A DNA stretch of 64,000 bases from Pseudomonas sp. N40(2020) (lineage in GTDB: Bacteria; Pseudomonadota; Gammaproteobacteria; Pseudomonadales; Pseudomonadaceae), in contig NZ_JACSZV010000002.1 of the NCBI RefSeq assembly GCF_014472415.1, positions 124,001-188,000 of the forward strand, given 5' to 3'. Below, in pieces: positions 26,984-36,918 of the stretch (the stretch's first letter is position 1; each line of letters begins with the position of its first letter). The translations under genes and the position numbers were made by a program. The notes beneath the pieces are model-generated. The model was not told where the DNA came from, searched no databases, and was given only the letters and a program-made list of their open reading frames with translations.

Positions 26984-27592
26984 ATGAAATTTCTTGCCAG
27001 CGGATTGCTCGGCTGTGTGCTGCTTGGCGGCACCGCGCAAGCCGATGTGTTCATCTCCGTGGACGCCAAGGGCAGCTACGTTCTGTCCAATGTTCACCGT
27101 CCCGGACGCACTTACGAACGGGTGATTCAGGAAGCCGAAAAACCGCTGGTCAGCCTTGATCAGCAGCCGCAGATGATCGCCAGGCAGCCCTATGCCGAAC
27201 TGGTCTCGGCGGCGGCGACAGCCCATCAATTACCTGAAGCGTTGCTGCACGCGGTGATCAACGCCGAGTCGCATTACAACGCCGGCGCGACCTCGCCCAA
27301 AGGGGCAGGCGGGTTGATGCAGTTGATGCCTGACACCGCACGGGAGTTGGGGGTGAAGGACGTCTACGACCCCAAGGCCAACATCCAGGGCGGGGCCAAA
27401 TACCTCAAGCGTCTGATGACCCTGTTCGACAACGATATCGCGCTCGCGGTGGCCGCCTACAACGCCGGGCCGGAAGCCGTGCTCAGCCGTGGCCGGGTGA
27501 TTCCGCCGTTCGCTGAAACCCAGCGTTATGTGCCCAACGTGCTGCGCCAATACCGGCGATTGCAGGGGCTGGCGATGGATGCGCCGTTGTAG
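26984..27592 (+). CDS. Exported lytic transglycosylase (SLT domain)
   Basis: 202 residues from the ATG at 26984, preceded by GGGGAGG at good spacing; a signal peptide follows (ASGLLGCVLLGGTAQA). The SLT domain covers about 75-190: catalytic Glu95 in INAESHYN, then GAGGLMQLMPDTARELG, NIQGGAKYLKRL and AVAAYNAGPEAV. Such enzymes open peptidoglycan locally so that secretion or pilus machines can cross. Between gspG-gspF and mnxG, with its own sigma54-like promoter, it is probably the wall-clearing enzyme for the Gsp-like system. Confidence 0.88.
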   Translation: MKFLASGLLGCVLLGGTAQADVFISVDAKGSYVLSNVHRPGRTYERVIQEAEKPLVSLDQQPQMIARQPYAELVSAAATAHQLPEALLHAVINAESHYNAGATSPKGAGGLMQLMPDTARELGVKDVYDPKANIQGGAKYLKRLMTLFDNDIALAVAAYNAGPEAVLSRGRVIPPFAETQRYVPNVLRQYRRLQGLAMDAPL

Positions 27593-27604
27593 GCCCACCC
27601 GGTT

Positions 27605-27668
27605 CACCCACTTTCGGGGCAAACCGGGCAGGCCCGAAAAGTGGGGAAAAGCGGTGGGGAATATCCCC
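27605..27668. promoter_or_regulatory. Cluster of CCC/GGG dyads upstream of mnxG, candidate activator sites
   Basis: Three symmetric elements: CCC-ACTTTC-GGGG at 27607-27619, CCC-GAAAAGT-GGGG at 27633-27646, and GGGGA-ATA-TCCCC at 27656-27668. The first two also pair with each other as a larger imperfect hairpin, so a weak terminator for the preceding gene is an alternative, but no T run follows. The second dyad is centred about 94 bp before the -12 GC of the mnxG sigma54 promoter. Confidence 0.55.
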
Positions 27669-27719
27669 CGTAATCTCAAGTCGTTGCGGTAACTGATTGA
27701 ACGGTAATGAAATTTTTTG

Positions 27720-27735
27720 TGGCACGCGGATTGCT
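27720..27735 (+). promoter_or_regulatory. Sigma54 promoter of mnxG
   Basis: TGGCACGCGGATTGCT matches the full -24/-12 consensus (TGGCACG-N4-TTGCW) with no mismatch. It lies 54 bases before the mnxG start. It implies an enhancer-binding activator; an NtrC-type regulator (MnxR-like) is encoded in the same locus. Confidence 0.9.
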
Positions 27736-27788
27736 CCACCGGTTTACGAGAATCATTCCCGTGAGCACCCACTACGAGGTTTGCGATC

Positions 27789-30700
27789 ATGGTCGGCATT
27801 CATCACGCTCATCGCTCATTCAATTGGTTGCTGATACTGGCCTCGATGCTCAGCATCGACCTGGCCAGCGCGGCCGTGCGCTGCGAGCGCAACCTGGTGG
27901 CCAATGTCGTGGCCTTCGATCAGCCGCTGATGTTCAACCGCCTCGGTGCGCAGAACGCCAACGGCATGATGTACGCCCTGCGCCGCGATGTGGTCGATGA
28001 GCATGACGTGTCGCTGGCCTACGGCGGCGCGGCGGTGCCGGGCAAGGTGTCGTTGCGTGCGGACAAGCGTCCGCGGCCATTGGTGCTGCGGGTGGCGGCG
28101 GGGGATTGCCTGACGATCAATCTGCAGAACCTGCTCGACTATCAAGCCAACCCGAACAAGCACTTCGAAAACGAGGGCGAAGAAGAGGGCGGTGAAAACG
28201 CCAACGGCGCCGAAGCGTTCAAAGTCGACGAGCAAGTCGCTGATCGTCATGTCGGTTTCCAGGTCAACGGCCTGCAAGCGGTGAACAGCATCGACGACAT
28301 TTCCTCGTTCACCGGGCGCAACGCCAACACCCTGGTGGTGCCGGGCGCAAGCCGCTCCTATACGTTGTTCGCCGAGCGCGAAGGCGCGTTTGCGGTCAGC
28401 AGCCGCGGTGCGACGTTTGGCGGCGAAGGCGCGGCGGGTAACGTTGCCAACGGCCTGTTCGGCCAGGTCGTGGTGGTGCCCAAGGGCGGCCGCAGCTATC
28501 GCAACACCCTGACCGAAGAGGAAATGCGCCTGGCCACCACCGGCCGTGCACCGACCGGTCAGCCCATCGTCGACTACCAGGCGCGTTATCCGCAGCGCGA
28601 ACCGTGGCTGCGCGAAGGCAAGGCCGGCACGCCGATCATCAACATGGTCGACGGCAGTGAAATCATTTCCAGCGAAAGCGACGCGATTGTCATGGGCAGC
28701 AACGCCGACGGCAGCTTCCCGGCCAGCACTTATCCGCTGGAATCGGTCGGCAAACGCAACCCGGCGATCCCTAACCGACTCGAACCGTTCCGCGATTTCG
28801 CCTCGCAGTTCCAGGACGAAACCGCCGCCACGCAAGCATTTCCCGCTTACTGGGCAGACCCGGTGATGGCCCATGTGCTGGAGCCGACCCGCGATTCGTT
28901 CATGATCAACTACGGCTCCGGCGGCATGGGTGCCGAAGTGGTCGCCAACCGTTTGGGCGTAGGGCCGATGCATGACTGCCTGTCCTGCGCTTACGAAGAG
29001 TTCTTCCTCAGCTCGCACACCGTCGGCGACGTGGCAATGCTGGTAGACGTACCGGCCAACGCGGGACTTGAGAATATTCTCCCGGGCCAAACGCCTCGTG
29101 CCGATCAGATCGGTGTCAAAGCGACCATGGCCCTGTATCCGTCGGAGCCGTCGAACGTCAACCACAGCTACATTGGTGACTTCGTCAAATTCCGCAATAC
29201 CCACAATGGTCACGAGCAGCACATCTTTCACCTGCACGGCCATCAGTGGCTGTTCAACCCCAACGACGACAACTCCGATTACGTCGACGCCCAGGGCATT
29301 GGGCCGGGCGCCGGTTATACCTATGAAATCGCCAACGGCGGTTCGGGTAACCGCAACCGGGTGGCGGGGGATGCGATCTATCACTGCCACTTCTACCCGC
29401 ACTTCGCCCAGGGCATGTGGGCCATGTGGCGGGTTCATGATGTATTCGAAGAAGGCACCCGGCTCGATGTTTCGCAGCAAGGCGCGGACGGTTATCACAG
29501 CGAACCGTTTGCGCTGCGCAGCGGTAAACCGGCGGCCGGTGCCCGGGCATTGCCCGATGGCGAAATCATCGCCGGCACACCCATTCCTGCAATAGTGCCG
29601 CTGCCTGGCAAAGCCATGGCACCGATGCCCGGCAAAGTCGTGGTGGTGCCGAAAATCGGTGAAACCCTGGTGGCCGGCAACGACGACGATGACGAAGAAG
29701 AGGGCGACGACGACGGCGAGCACCAAGGCGGCAACGCGGGTGGGCAAGCCATCGGTTCCCTGGCGTTGGTGGATCGCAGCGAAGCCAACCGCAATGCTGA
29801 CGGCAGCCTGAAAAACCCTGGTTATCCGTTCTGGATCGGCGGCATGGAAAGCTCGGTCGGCCAACGTCCGCCAACCCCACCGCTGGACATGCTCGACGCC
29901 GCCACCGCGCAATCCCTGAAGGCCAGCGGCAAAGCGCTGTGGGCCAACCTCGACCCGGCGCAATCCGGTGGTTGGGACGGTGGTTTGCAGCGCCATACAC
30001 TCGATGGCGTGTCGGCGGGAGGCGAGGCGCGCACCGTGACCACGTCGCTGGATTTCTCCAAGGAAGTCACCCGTGCCAAACCGATTTATATGCCGGAAGA
30101 GGGCACTGAAGTCGAACAGGCGGCCATGGCCTTCCACGCGAAAAAGGATCACCCAAGCTATGCCTTGCTGCCCGGCAATCAGGTGGTGGCCAAGGCTTTC
30201 CGCACCAACGGCGCCTTGCCGATTGCCGGCGCGCCGTACTACGAGCCCTGCATGGATGACCGGCAAAAACGCCTGACCAGCAGCGCCGGCAGCGGTGAGT
30301 TCGCCAGCGGCGAGCGGGTTGACGGCATGTCCTTTGTCGGCGCCTCGACCTTCACCGCCGACCGGCCACGGATCTACAAAGCCGCCAACATCCAGTTCGA
30401 CGCGGTGTACAACAAAGTCGGCTACCACTTTCCGCAGGCGCGCATTCTGGCGCTGTGGGAAGACGCCTGGCCGGTGATCACCAAGCAGCGTCCGCCAGAG
30501 CCTCTGGTGATGCGCATGAACACCTTCGATTGCGTGCAATACCAGCAAACCAACCTGGTGCCGGCCACTTACGAGATGGACGATTATCAGGTGCGCACAC
30601 CGACCGACGTGATCGGCCAGCATATTCACTTGCCGAAATGGGATCTGACCTCGGCTGACGGCTCATCCAACGGCTGGAATTACGAGGACGGCGTGCTCTC

Positions 30701-33620
30701 CCCAGGCGCCGTGCAGGAACGAATCCACGCGATCCGCGAGTTCAACCAGTGCGAAGGTACCGACCCGCGTGACGGCACGCAGACTTGCCCGAAAGCCAAG
30801 GCGCATCCGTACTTTGGTCAATTCGGTCGTGCCGACTGGATCGGTGCGCGCACGGCGATGCAGCGCTGGTTCGTCGATCCGGTGGTCAATATCAAAGGCG
30901 TGGACCGTGGCCTCGGCACGATTTTCACTCACGACCACTTAGGCCCATCGACGCACCAACAGATTGGTCTGTACGCCACTGTGCTGGCTGAACCTGCCGG
31001 TTCCACCTGGTTGCACGCCGAAACCGGCGAGCCTCTGTACAGCGGCGCACGTCAGGACGGTGGGCCGACTTCATGGCAGGCGGTGATCAACACCGGCGAC
31101 CTCGATGGCGACGGCAAGAACGACAGCTTCCGTGAGTTCTTCCTCGAATACAGCGACTTCCAGCACGCCTATGAAGCCGGTGTGTATGTCGGCGCCGGGC
31201 CTAACGGTGTGCCGAATCCGCAAGCGTTCCCGGCCACGGCCGACAGCTTCCGCTACGCGATCAACCCGCCAGTGCGCAACAACGCCAGCAACCTGCTCGA
31301 AGGTATCGTGGAAGTGCAGGGTGGTCAGGTGCCGGGCTGCCCGAGCCGGCCATGCCCACAGGCGATCTCGGTGGATGACCCTGGCATGTTCGTCGTCAAC
31401 TACCGCAACGAGCCGCTGGCCCTGCGCGTCTACGACCCGAACAAGGTCGGCCCGGACGGCAAGCGCGGCATGCAGGCCGACGGCCTCGGCGGTGACCTGG
31501 CGTATGCCATGCAGAGCCGTACCGACCGTGCAATCCCGGCGATGAACCTGGCGCCGAACCTGCTCACCTCGGCCACCGGGCCTACCGGCGGCACCACGCT
31601 GTTCCCGCCGCACATCAACAAGGGCGGCGCAGAACCGGGCGACCCGTTCACGCCAATGCTGCGCACTTATACCGGCGACAACGTGCGGCTGCGGGTGCAT
31701 GCCGGCGGTCATGAGGAAGAGCACAACGTCACCCTGCACGGCGTGAAATGGCTGCAGAGCGGTTCCGGTTTCGGCAACAGCTCCAACTCCGGCTGGCGCG
31801 CGTCGCAGATGATCGGCATCTCCGAGCAGATGGGCTTCATTGCGCCGGTGTCGATGCTCTCCAGTTCTGCGGCAACGACGGGCGACTATCTGTACTCGAT
31901 GGACGCCTCGATCGAAGGCTACTGGAGCGGTATCTGGGGCGTGATGCGCAACTACACCGCCAAACGCAGTGACCTGTTCGCCATCCCGAACAACCCGACT
32001 CCGGCCGGTATGCGCAACACCGTCGCGTTTGAAGGCAGTTGCCCACGCTACGGCGCCAACCCGAACGGCATCGGCACCCGGCCGACTGTGCAGCGCAACT
32101 ATGAAGTGGTCGCAGCCCTGGCCAACGACATCCTCGGCAATACGCTGGGCCTGACCATCGGCGATCCCGAAGGCCTCGGCCAGCATGTCGGCGGGCCGCT
32201 AAACCCGGCGGGCGGCACCCTGGTGCTGAACTCGCGCACGGTGAGCATTCCACAGGTGACGGTGACCGACCCTGAAAATGGCGAGACCATAACCATCGGC
32301 GGGCAGAGCGGGCCGCTGCATGATCCGACCGCGATCCTGTACGTGCGCAAATCCGACCTTGATCCGGTCAGCGGCAAGCTCAAGCCCGGCATTCCAGTCG
32401 AACCGCTGGTGCTGCGCGCGGCTGCGGGTGACTGCATCAACATCACTCTGGAGAACCGCCTGCCGAGCGTGATGCCGGATCTGACCCAGACCGCCGTGAT
32501 GCAAGGCATGGTCAAGCGCGACCGCAACAGCGGCCTCGGTTCGACCACCTTCAGCAACAACCTGATGCGGCCGTCCAGCCACGTCGGCCTGCACGCGCAA
32601 CTGCTGGCCTACGACATCACCAAATCCGACGGCACCAACGTCGGCGCCAACCCGACCCAGACCGTGCCGCCGCGCGTTGGCAGCAGCGGCGCGTACCCGA
32701 CCCGTACTTATCAGTACTACGCCGGGCACCTGGAGCGTGAAGGCAAACCGGTGACCCAACTGGGCCGCAGCGTCGACAACATCAATGCCACGGCGGTCGA
32801 GTTCGGCGGTTTGAATTTCACCCCGGCGGACGTGATCAAGCAGCCGCAAAAAGGCCTTGGCGGGGCGATGAGCATCCTGCCGATCGGCGCCACCTGGGTC
32901 GACGATGCGCGCAAGGTCAACGCTACGGTCACCGCGCCGGGGCAAACGACTTACCGCGACTTCGCGATGGTCTGGCACAAGGCGTTGAACACCCGTTGGG
33001 CCAACGGCCGGCCGGTCGAAGGCATTGCCGCCGAAGGCTTCGGCTTGCCGACCGATCCGCAGGACAACTCGAGCATGGCGATCAACTACAAGACCGAGCC
33101 GCTGTGGTATCGCTTCGGCCTCGCCCCGGATGCACCGTTCGGGCACGCCGATGGCGCAGGTTATGGCGACATGACCAACGCGCACATGGCCTACAGCAAT
33201 GCGCTGGTCGGCGGTGATCCGCAGACACCGGTGCTCTACGCCAAACCGGGGCAGCCGTTGCGCGCACACGTCCTGATGCCGAGCGGTGGCAGCCGTGGCA
33301 GCACGTTCCAGCTCGACGGGCACGTCTGGTCGATCAATCCGTTCCAGGCCGAGAAGAGCGACACCAGTGGCTATCCGCTGGGCACGCCGGGCGTGGGTTC
33401 GGTGCGTTACGGCTACAACCCGATGTCGATGTACATCGGCGCCCGCGAGAGCGTCCTGCCGGCAGCGCACTTCAGCCTCATGCTGCCGAGCGCCGGGGGC
33501 AGCAATGCGATACCGGGGGACTACCTGTTCCGCGACTACGGCGCCTACGGCAACATTTCCGGGTTGTGGGGATTGCTGCGGGTGACCAACGAGCCGGAAC
33601 CGGCACCGCAGGGACAGTAG
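27789..33620 (+). CDS. mnxG: Giant multicopper oxidase, Mn(II) oxidase MnxG
   Basis: A 1943-residue exported protein with a signal peptide (LLILASMLSIDLASA) and several cupredoxin-like domains. Copper motifs are H478-I-F-H-L-H-G-H485-x-W, H532-C533-H534...H538...GM543 (type 1 Cys and the Cys-flanking His), HDH with a further His at 1048-1055, H1308...H1312...H1317-GxxW, and H1845 in DGHVW. Two acidic inserts (near 125-135 and 631-643) could bind cations. Size and motif layout fit MnxG of P. putida GB-1, which oxidises Mn(II) to Mn(IV) oxide outside the cell. It leads an operon with a propeller protein, two Sco chaperones and others, under a consensus sigma54 promoter. The identification rests on motif layout, length and context; Mn oxidation itself is inferred. 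Confidence 0.85.
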   Translation: MVGIHHAHRSFNWLLILASMLSIDLASAAVRCERNLVANVVAFDQPLMFNRLGAQNANGMMYALRRDVVDEHDVSLAYGGAAVPGKVSLRADKRPRPLVLRVAAGDCLTINLQNLLDYQANPNKHFENEGEEEGGENANGAEAFKVDEQVADRHVGFQVNGLQAVNSIDDISSFTGRNANTLVVPGASRSYTLFAEREGAFAVSSRGATFGGEGAAGNVANGLFGQVVVVPKGGRSYRNTLTEEEMRLATTGRAPTGQPIVDYQARYPQREPWLREGKAGTPIINMVDGSEIISSESDAIVMGSNADGSFPASTYPLESVGKRNPAIPNRLEPFRDFASQFQDETAATQAFPAYWADPVMAHVLEPTRDSFMINYGSGGMGAEVVANRLGVGPMHDCLSCAYEEFFLSSHTVGDVAMLVDVPANAGLENILPGQTPRADQIGVKATMALYPSEPSNVNHSYIGDFVKFRNTHNGHEQHIFHLHGHQWLFNPNDDNSDYVDAQGIGPGAGYTYEIANGGSGNRNRVAGDAIYHCHFYPHFAQGMWAMWRVHDVFEEGTRLDVSQQGADGYHSEPFALRSGKPAAGARALPDGEIIAGTPIPAIVPLPGKAMAPMPGKVVVVPKIGETLVAGNDDDDEEEGDDDGEHQGGNAGGQAIGSLALVDRSEANRNADGSLKNPGYPFWIGGMESSVGQRPPTPPLDMLDAATAQSLKASGKALWANLDPAQSGGWDGGLQRHTLDGVSAGGEARTVTTSLDFSKEVTRAKPIYMPEEGTEVEQAAMAFHAKKDHPSYALLPGNQVVAKAFRTNGALPIAGAPYYEPCMDDRQKRLTSSAGSGEFASGERVDGMSFVGASTFTADRPRIYKAANIQFDAVYNKVGYHFPQARILALWEDAWPVITKQRPPEPLVMRMNTFDCVQYQQTNLVPATYEMDDYQVRTPTDVIGQHIHLPKWDLTSADGSSNGWNYEDGVLSPGAVQERIHAIREFNQCEGTDPRDGTQTCPKAKAHPYFGQFGRADWIGARTAMQRWFVDPVVNIKGVDRGLGTIFTHDHLGPSTHQQIGLYATVLAEPAGSTWLHAETGEPLYSGARQDGGPTSWQAVINTGDLDGDGKNDSFREFFLEYSDFQHAYEAGVYVGAGPNGVPNPQAFPATADSFRYAINPPVRNNASNLLEGIVEVQGGQVPGCPSRPCPQAISVDDPGMFVVNYRNEPLALRVYDPNKVGPDGKRGMQADGLGGDLAYAMQSRTDRAIPAMNLAPNLLTSATGPTGGTTLFPPHINKGGAEPGDPFTPMLRTYTGDNVRLRVHAGGHEEEHNVTLHGVKWLQSGSGFGNSSNSGWRASQMIGISEQMGFIAPVSMLSSSAATTGDYLYSMDASIEGYWSGIWGVMRNYTAKRSDLFAIPNNPTPAGMRNTVAFEGSCPRYGANPNGIGTRPTVQRNYEVVAALANDILGNTLGLTIGDPEGLGQHVGGPLNPAGGTLVLNSRTVSIPQVTVTDPENGETITIGGQSGPLHDPTAILYVRKSDLDPVSGKLKPGIPVEPLVLRAAAGDCINITLENRLPSVMPDLTQTAVMQGMVKRDRNSGLGSTTFSNNLMRPSSHVGLHAQLLAYDITKSDGTNVGANPTQTVPPRVGSSGAYPTRTYQYYAGHLEREGKPVTQLGRSVDNINATAVEFGGLNFTPADVIKQPQKGLGGAMSILPIGATWVDDARKVNATVTAPGQTTYRDFAMVWHKALNTRWANGRPVEGIAAEGFGLPTDPQDNSSMAINYKTEPLWYRFGLAPDAPFGHADGAGYGDMTNAHMAYSNALVGGDPQTPVLYAKPGQPLRAHVLMPSGGSRGSTFQLDGHVWSINPFQAEKSDTSGYPLGTPGVGSVRYGYNPMSMYIGARESVLPAAHFSLMLPSAGGSNAIPGDYLFRDYGAYGNISGLWGLLRVTNEPEPAPQGQ

Positions 33621-33676
33621 CGATAACGAAGAGTTCTGTGGGAGCGAGTTGTCAGGCAGAGATTAGGGGAGTGCGT

Positions 33677-35599
33677 ATGAACAGGATCATCAACATCACG
33701 GGAGTTTGTCTGCTGACAGTCGCGGGGGCGTTGCTCACGCTCAGCGAAATGGCGCTGGCGCAACCCGAGAGCGGCCAGGTGCTGAAACGCGATGGCGTGG
33801 CGGTGGACTTCAAGCTCCAGCCGCTGGCCGCTGACGGCAAACTGCGTGAAGGCGAGTTCGCCGACGTGCAGTTCCGCATCACCGACAGCGCCTCCGGCCA
33901 GCCGTTGTCCGGTGTGGCGCCGGGGGCGTGGGTCGACCCTGAAACCGTCGCCGCCGATCTGGCCCAGGGTCGCGAAAAAAGCTGCAAATCCCGGGTCGGG
34001 GTGTTCCTCAAATCCAACATCGGCGCGCGGCCACTGCTCGATCTCAACAGTTATTACCTGTTGGTGATGAACCGCGACGCGAGCATTGCCGTGGTCGATC
34101 CCTCGGTGTCGGTCGGCGGCATCACCAGCACCATGGCGCGGATCGAACTCAAGCAACCGCCGATGGACTGGGTCACGCCCAAAGACAACAAACGCGTATT
34201 CGTGTCGATGCCCACGGCCGGCGAAGTGGCGGTGATCGACAGCGAACAATTCAAAGTCCTCGACTCGATTGCCGCTGGCAGCCAACCGGTGCGCGTGGCA
34301 CTGCAACCGGACGAACGTTTGCTGTGGGTCGGCAACAACGCGAGCAAAGCCGAAGAGTCCGGGGTGACGGTGATCGACACTCAGAGCCTCAAACCCCTCA
34401 AGCATCTGGCCACCGGCCGTGGCCATCACGAAATCAGCTTCAGCAAGGACAGCCGTTTTGCCTTCGTCAGCAACCGTGACGACGGCACCGTGAGCGTTGT
34501 GGATATCGCCAGCCTGAACATCCTCAAGCAAGTCAAAACCGGCTCCAGCCCGCTGTCGGTCGCGTACTCGCCATTGTCCGGCGGGGTTTACGTGGCCGAT
34601 GGCAAGGACGGCACCGTGACCGTGATTGACGGCAACAGCCATGCCGTGCGCCGGGTTATCCCGCTCCAGCAAGGCCTCGGCCCGATGGGTTTCAGCGCTG
34701 ACGGCCGCTTTGGCGTGGTGCTCAACACCGTGGAAAACCGCGCCTCGATCATCGACGCGGCCAACGACTCGGCGATCCACGACCTCGACGTGTCCGCCGA
34801 ACCCTATCAAGTGGTGTTCACCAAGGCCTATGCCTACGTGCGCGGACTGGCCTCGCCGAAGGTCACCATGATCAATCTGGCCTCGCTCGGTGAAGGCCGC
34901 CAGCCGATCAGCCAGGGTTTTCAAGCCGGCCCGCAACCGCCGCGCATGGCCGGGGATTTGCCGCTGGCCTCAAGCCTGGCGGTATCGCGCGACGACAACG
35001 CAGTGTTCGTGGTCAACCCGGTGGACAACACCACCTATTTCTACGCCGAAGGCATGAACGCGCCGATGTCCGGTTACCCCAACCGGGGGCAGATTGCGCG
35101 GGCGGCCATGGTCATCGACCGCAGCCTGCGCGAAGTGTCGCCGGGGCTGTACAGCGCGCGGGTGAAACTGCCGCCAGCGGGGCGTTTCGACGTGGCGTTC
35201 CTGCTCAATCAACCGAACATCATTCACTGCTTCACGGCGCAAATCGAAGCCGATGGCACGGTGGCAAAACACCTCGGGCAGCCGAAGGTCGAGTTTCTGC
35301 TCGACAAGACTGCCGTGGCGCTCAATGACCCCTACGTGGTGCGTTTTCGCATCGTTCAGGGCAAGCAGAAAGTCCAGCGCAGCGGCGTGAAAGACGTGCA
35401 GTTGCGCTACTTCCTCGCACCGACCTCGCACCCCCGCGAAGTGGCGGCACGGGAAGTCGCCGATGGCGTGTACGAAGCGCCGGTGACCCTTGATCGCAGC
35501 GGCGCCTGGTACCTGCATGTGCGTGCGGCATCGCTGGGTGCCGGTTTCGATGACAAGACCTTTGCCAGTGTTCGGGTAGCCCCGGGCCAGACGCGTTGA
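33677..35599 (+). CDS. Exported YVTN/beta-propeller protein
   Basis: 640 residues from the ATG at 33677 (AGGGGA upstream), with a signal peptide ending near ALA (residue 28). Residues about 130-420 hold repeated blades of the YVTN/YncE type (VFVSMPTAGEVAVIDSEQF, FAFVSNRDDGTVSVVDIASL, GVYVADGKDGTVTVIDG). A C-terminal part from about 450 resembles beta-sandwich domains (LYSARVKLPPAGRFDVAFLL). No haem motif is seen. It lies 56 bases after mnxG and before the Sco genes, so it probably acts in the periplasm or at the surface with the oxidase. Its role is unknown. Confidence 0.8.
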   Translation: MNRIINITGVCLLTVAGALLTLSEMALAQPESGQVLKRDGVAVDFKLQPLAADGKLREGEFADVQFRITDSASGQPLSGVAPGAWVDPETVAADLAQGREKSCKSRVGVFLKSNIGARPLLDLNSYYLLVMNRDASIAVVDPSVSVGGITSTMARIELKQPPMDWVTPKDNKRVFVSMPTAGEVAVIDSEQFKVLDSIAAGSQPVRVALQPDERLLWVGNNASKAEESGVTVIDTQSLKPLKHLATGRGHHEISFSKDSRFAFVSNRDDGTVSVVDIASLNILKQVKTGSSPLSVAYSPLSGGVYVADGKDGTVTVIDGNSHAVRRVIPLQQGLGPMGFSADGRFGVVLNTVENRASIIDAANDSAIHDLDVSAEPYQVVFTKAYAYVRGLASPKVTMINLASLGEGRQPISQGFQAGPQPPRMAGDLPLASSLAVSRDDNAVFVVNPVDNTTYFYAEGMNAPMSGYPNRGQIARAAMVIDRSLREVSPGLYSARVKLPPAGRFDVAFLLNQPNIIHCFTAQIEADGTVAKHLGQPKVEFLLDKTAVALNDPYVVRFRIVQGKQKVQRSGVKDVQLRYFLAPTSHPREVAAREVADGVYEAPVTLDRSGAWYLHVRAASLGAGFDDKTFASVRVAPGQTR

Positions 35600-35626
35600 T
35601 CCGTTCTCATGAAGAGGAATTTCGAC

Positions 35627-36280
35627 ATGAACCGATTTGCATCCCGTGGCCTGTTGACCCTGTGCCTGCTGAGCGTGGGCATTCACCAGGCTCAGGCCCA
35701 TTCAGCCGACGAACATGCCGGGCACAAAGCCGCCGTCCCCAGCAATTCGCAGGAAAACGCTCAAGTCAAATTCGCCAACGTCTCGTTGCTCGATCAAAAC
35801 GGCAAAACCGTGCGCCTGGAGCAGGATCTGGTGCAGGGCAAAATCGTTGTCATGAGCTTCATCTACACCAGTTGCACCACGGTGTGCCCGGTGGTGTCTT
35901 CGATCATGGGCAAGGTGCAAAAGCAGCTGGGCGCACGGGTAGGCACTGAAGTGCAACTGGTGTCGATCAGCGTTGATCCGCAACGCGATGACCCGAAACG
36001 CTTGCAGGAATACGCCCGCACCTTCCAGCGTGGCCCGGGCTGGAGCTGGTTGACCGGCTCGTCGCAATCGATCACCGAAACCCTCAAGGGGCTGGGCAGT
36101 TTCAGCGGCGACTTGAAGAATCATCAACCGCTGATCCTCGTCGGCGACGGCGATAGCCGCCACTGGACCCGCTATTACGGCTTCACCGATCCGGCGCTGC
36201 TGTCCAAGGAAGTGGAAAAGCTCAGCGGCCTGCGCACCCACGCCAAACACACCGCCATTGCCATGGAGCAACAGCCATGA
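35627..36280 (+). CDS. Sco1/SenC-family copper chaperone
   Basis: 217 residues from the ATG at 35627, preceded by AGAGGAA; a signal peptide is followed by a His-rich segment (HSADEHAGHK). The thioredoxin-like Sco domain has the copper motif C83-TTV-C87-P and a distal His in the ILVGDGDSRHWTRYYG region. Sco proteins deliver copper to, or reduce thiols at, CuA sites. Here the neighbour is a multicopper oxidase, so loading MnxG is the likely task. Its stop overlaps the start of a second Sco gene (ATGA). Confidence 0.88.
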   Translation: MNRFASRGLLTLCLLSVGIHQAQAHSADEHAGHKAAVPSNSQENAQVKFANVSLLDQNGKTVRLEQDLVQGKIVVMSFIYTSCTTVCPVVSSIMGKVQKQLGARVGTEVQLVSISVDPQRDDPKRLQEYARTFQRGPGWSWLTGSSQSITETLKGLGSFSGDLKNHQPLILVGDGDSRHWTRYYGFTDPALLSKEVEKLSGLRTHAKHTAIAMEQQP

Positions 36281-36909
36281 GAGCCCTCGACTGGATTTCC
36301 CTGACCGCGTGCTTGTGCATTTTCGGCAACGTCGCCGTTGCCCACGAAGGCCATGCTCCCGAGGCTACTGACACCAAAACTGAAAGCGTAGCGGCGGCAC
36401 CGGCCACAGGCACCCGCGACGCTAAAACCTGGTTCACCGACACCCCGTTGCAGGATCAGAACGGTGAAACCCTGCGCTTCTACAGCGACGCGCTGCAAAA
36501 CCGCGTGGTGCTGCTCAACGTGATTTTCACCAGTTGCAACGATGCCTGCCCGTTGATTACCCGCAAACTCAAGGAAGTGCGCGAGTTGCTGGGTGACAAG
36601 GCTCAGGACATCACCTTTATTTCCCTTACCAGTGACCCGCTGCGCGATACGCCGGCGGTGCTCAAGGCTTACACCTTGAAGCAGGGTTCCGATGACCCTC
36701 ATTGGCTTTTTCTTACCGGCGACAAGGCGCAGATGGACCTGGTGTTGAGCCGTATCGGCCAGATCATTCCGACACCGGAACAACACTCCACGCAGTTGAT
36801 CGTCGGCGATGTCGCCAACAAACGCTGGAGCAAAATCCGCCCCGATGCCCCGGCCGCCGCCATTGCCCAGCGCTTGCAGTTGCTGACAATGCCCGTGGCT
36901 GGCCGTTGA
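36277..36909 (+). CDS. Second Sco-family copper chaperone
   Basis: The 210-residue protein overlaps the first Sco gene by four bases, indicating translational coupling. A signal peptide is followed by a His-containing N-terminus (AHEGHAPEA). The copper motif is C87-NDA-C91-P within VIFTSCNDACPLIT. The conserved distal His is less clear than in the neighbour; EQHSTQLIVGD offers a candidate. Two diverged Sco proteins side by side suggest division of labour, such as copper transfer and thiol reduction, during oxidase maturation. Confidence 0.85.
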   Translation: MRALDWISLTACLCIFGNVAVAHEGHAPEATDTKTESVAAAPATGTRDAKTWFTDTPLQDQNGETLRFYSDALQNRVVLLNVIFTSCNDACPLITRKLKEVRELLGDKAQDITFISLTSDPLRDTPAVLKAYTLKQGSDDPHWLFLTGDKAQMDLVLSRIGQIIPTPEQHSTQLIVGDVANKRWSKIRPDAPAAAIAQRLQLLTMPVAGR

Positions 36910-36918
36910 GCACGCACC

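Noticed and set aside
27816..30629. A 937-codon open frame on the minus strand inside mnxG
   Set aside because: It mirrors the codon positions of a high-GC gene; the product is Arg/His/Val-rich with no domain, while mnxG on the plus strand has copper motifs throughout.
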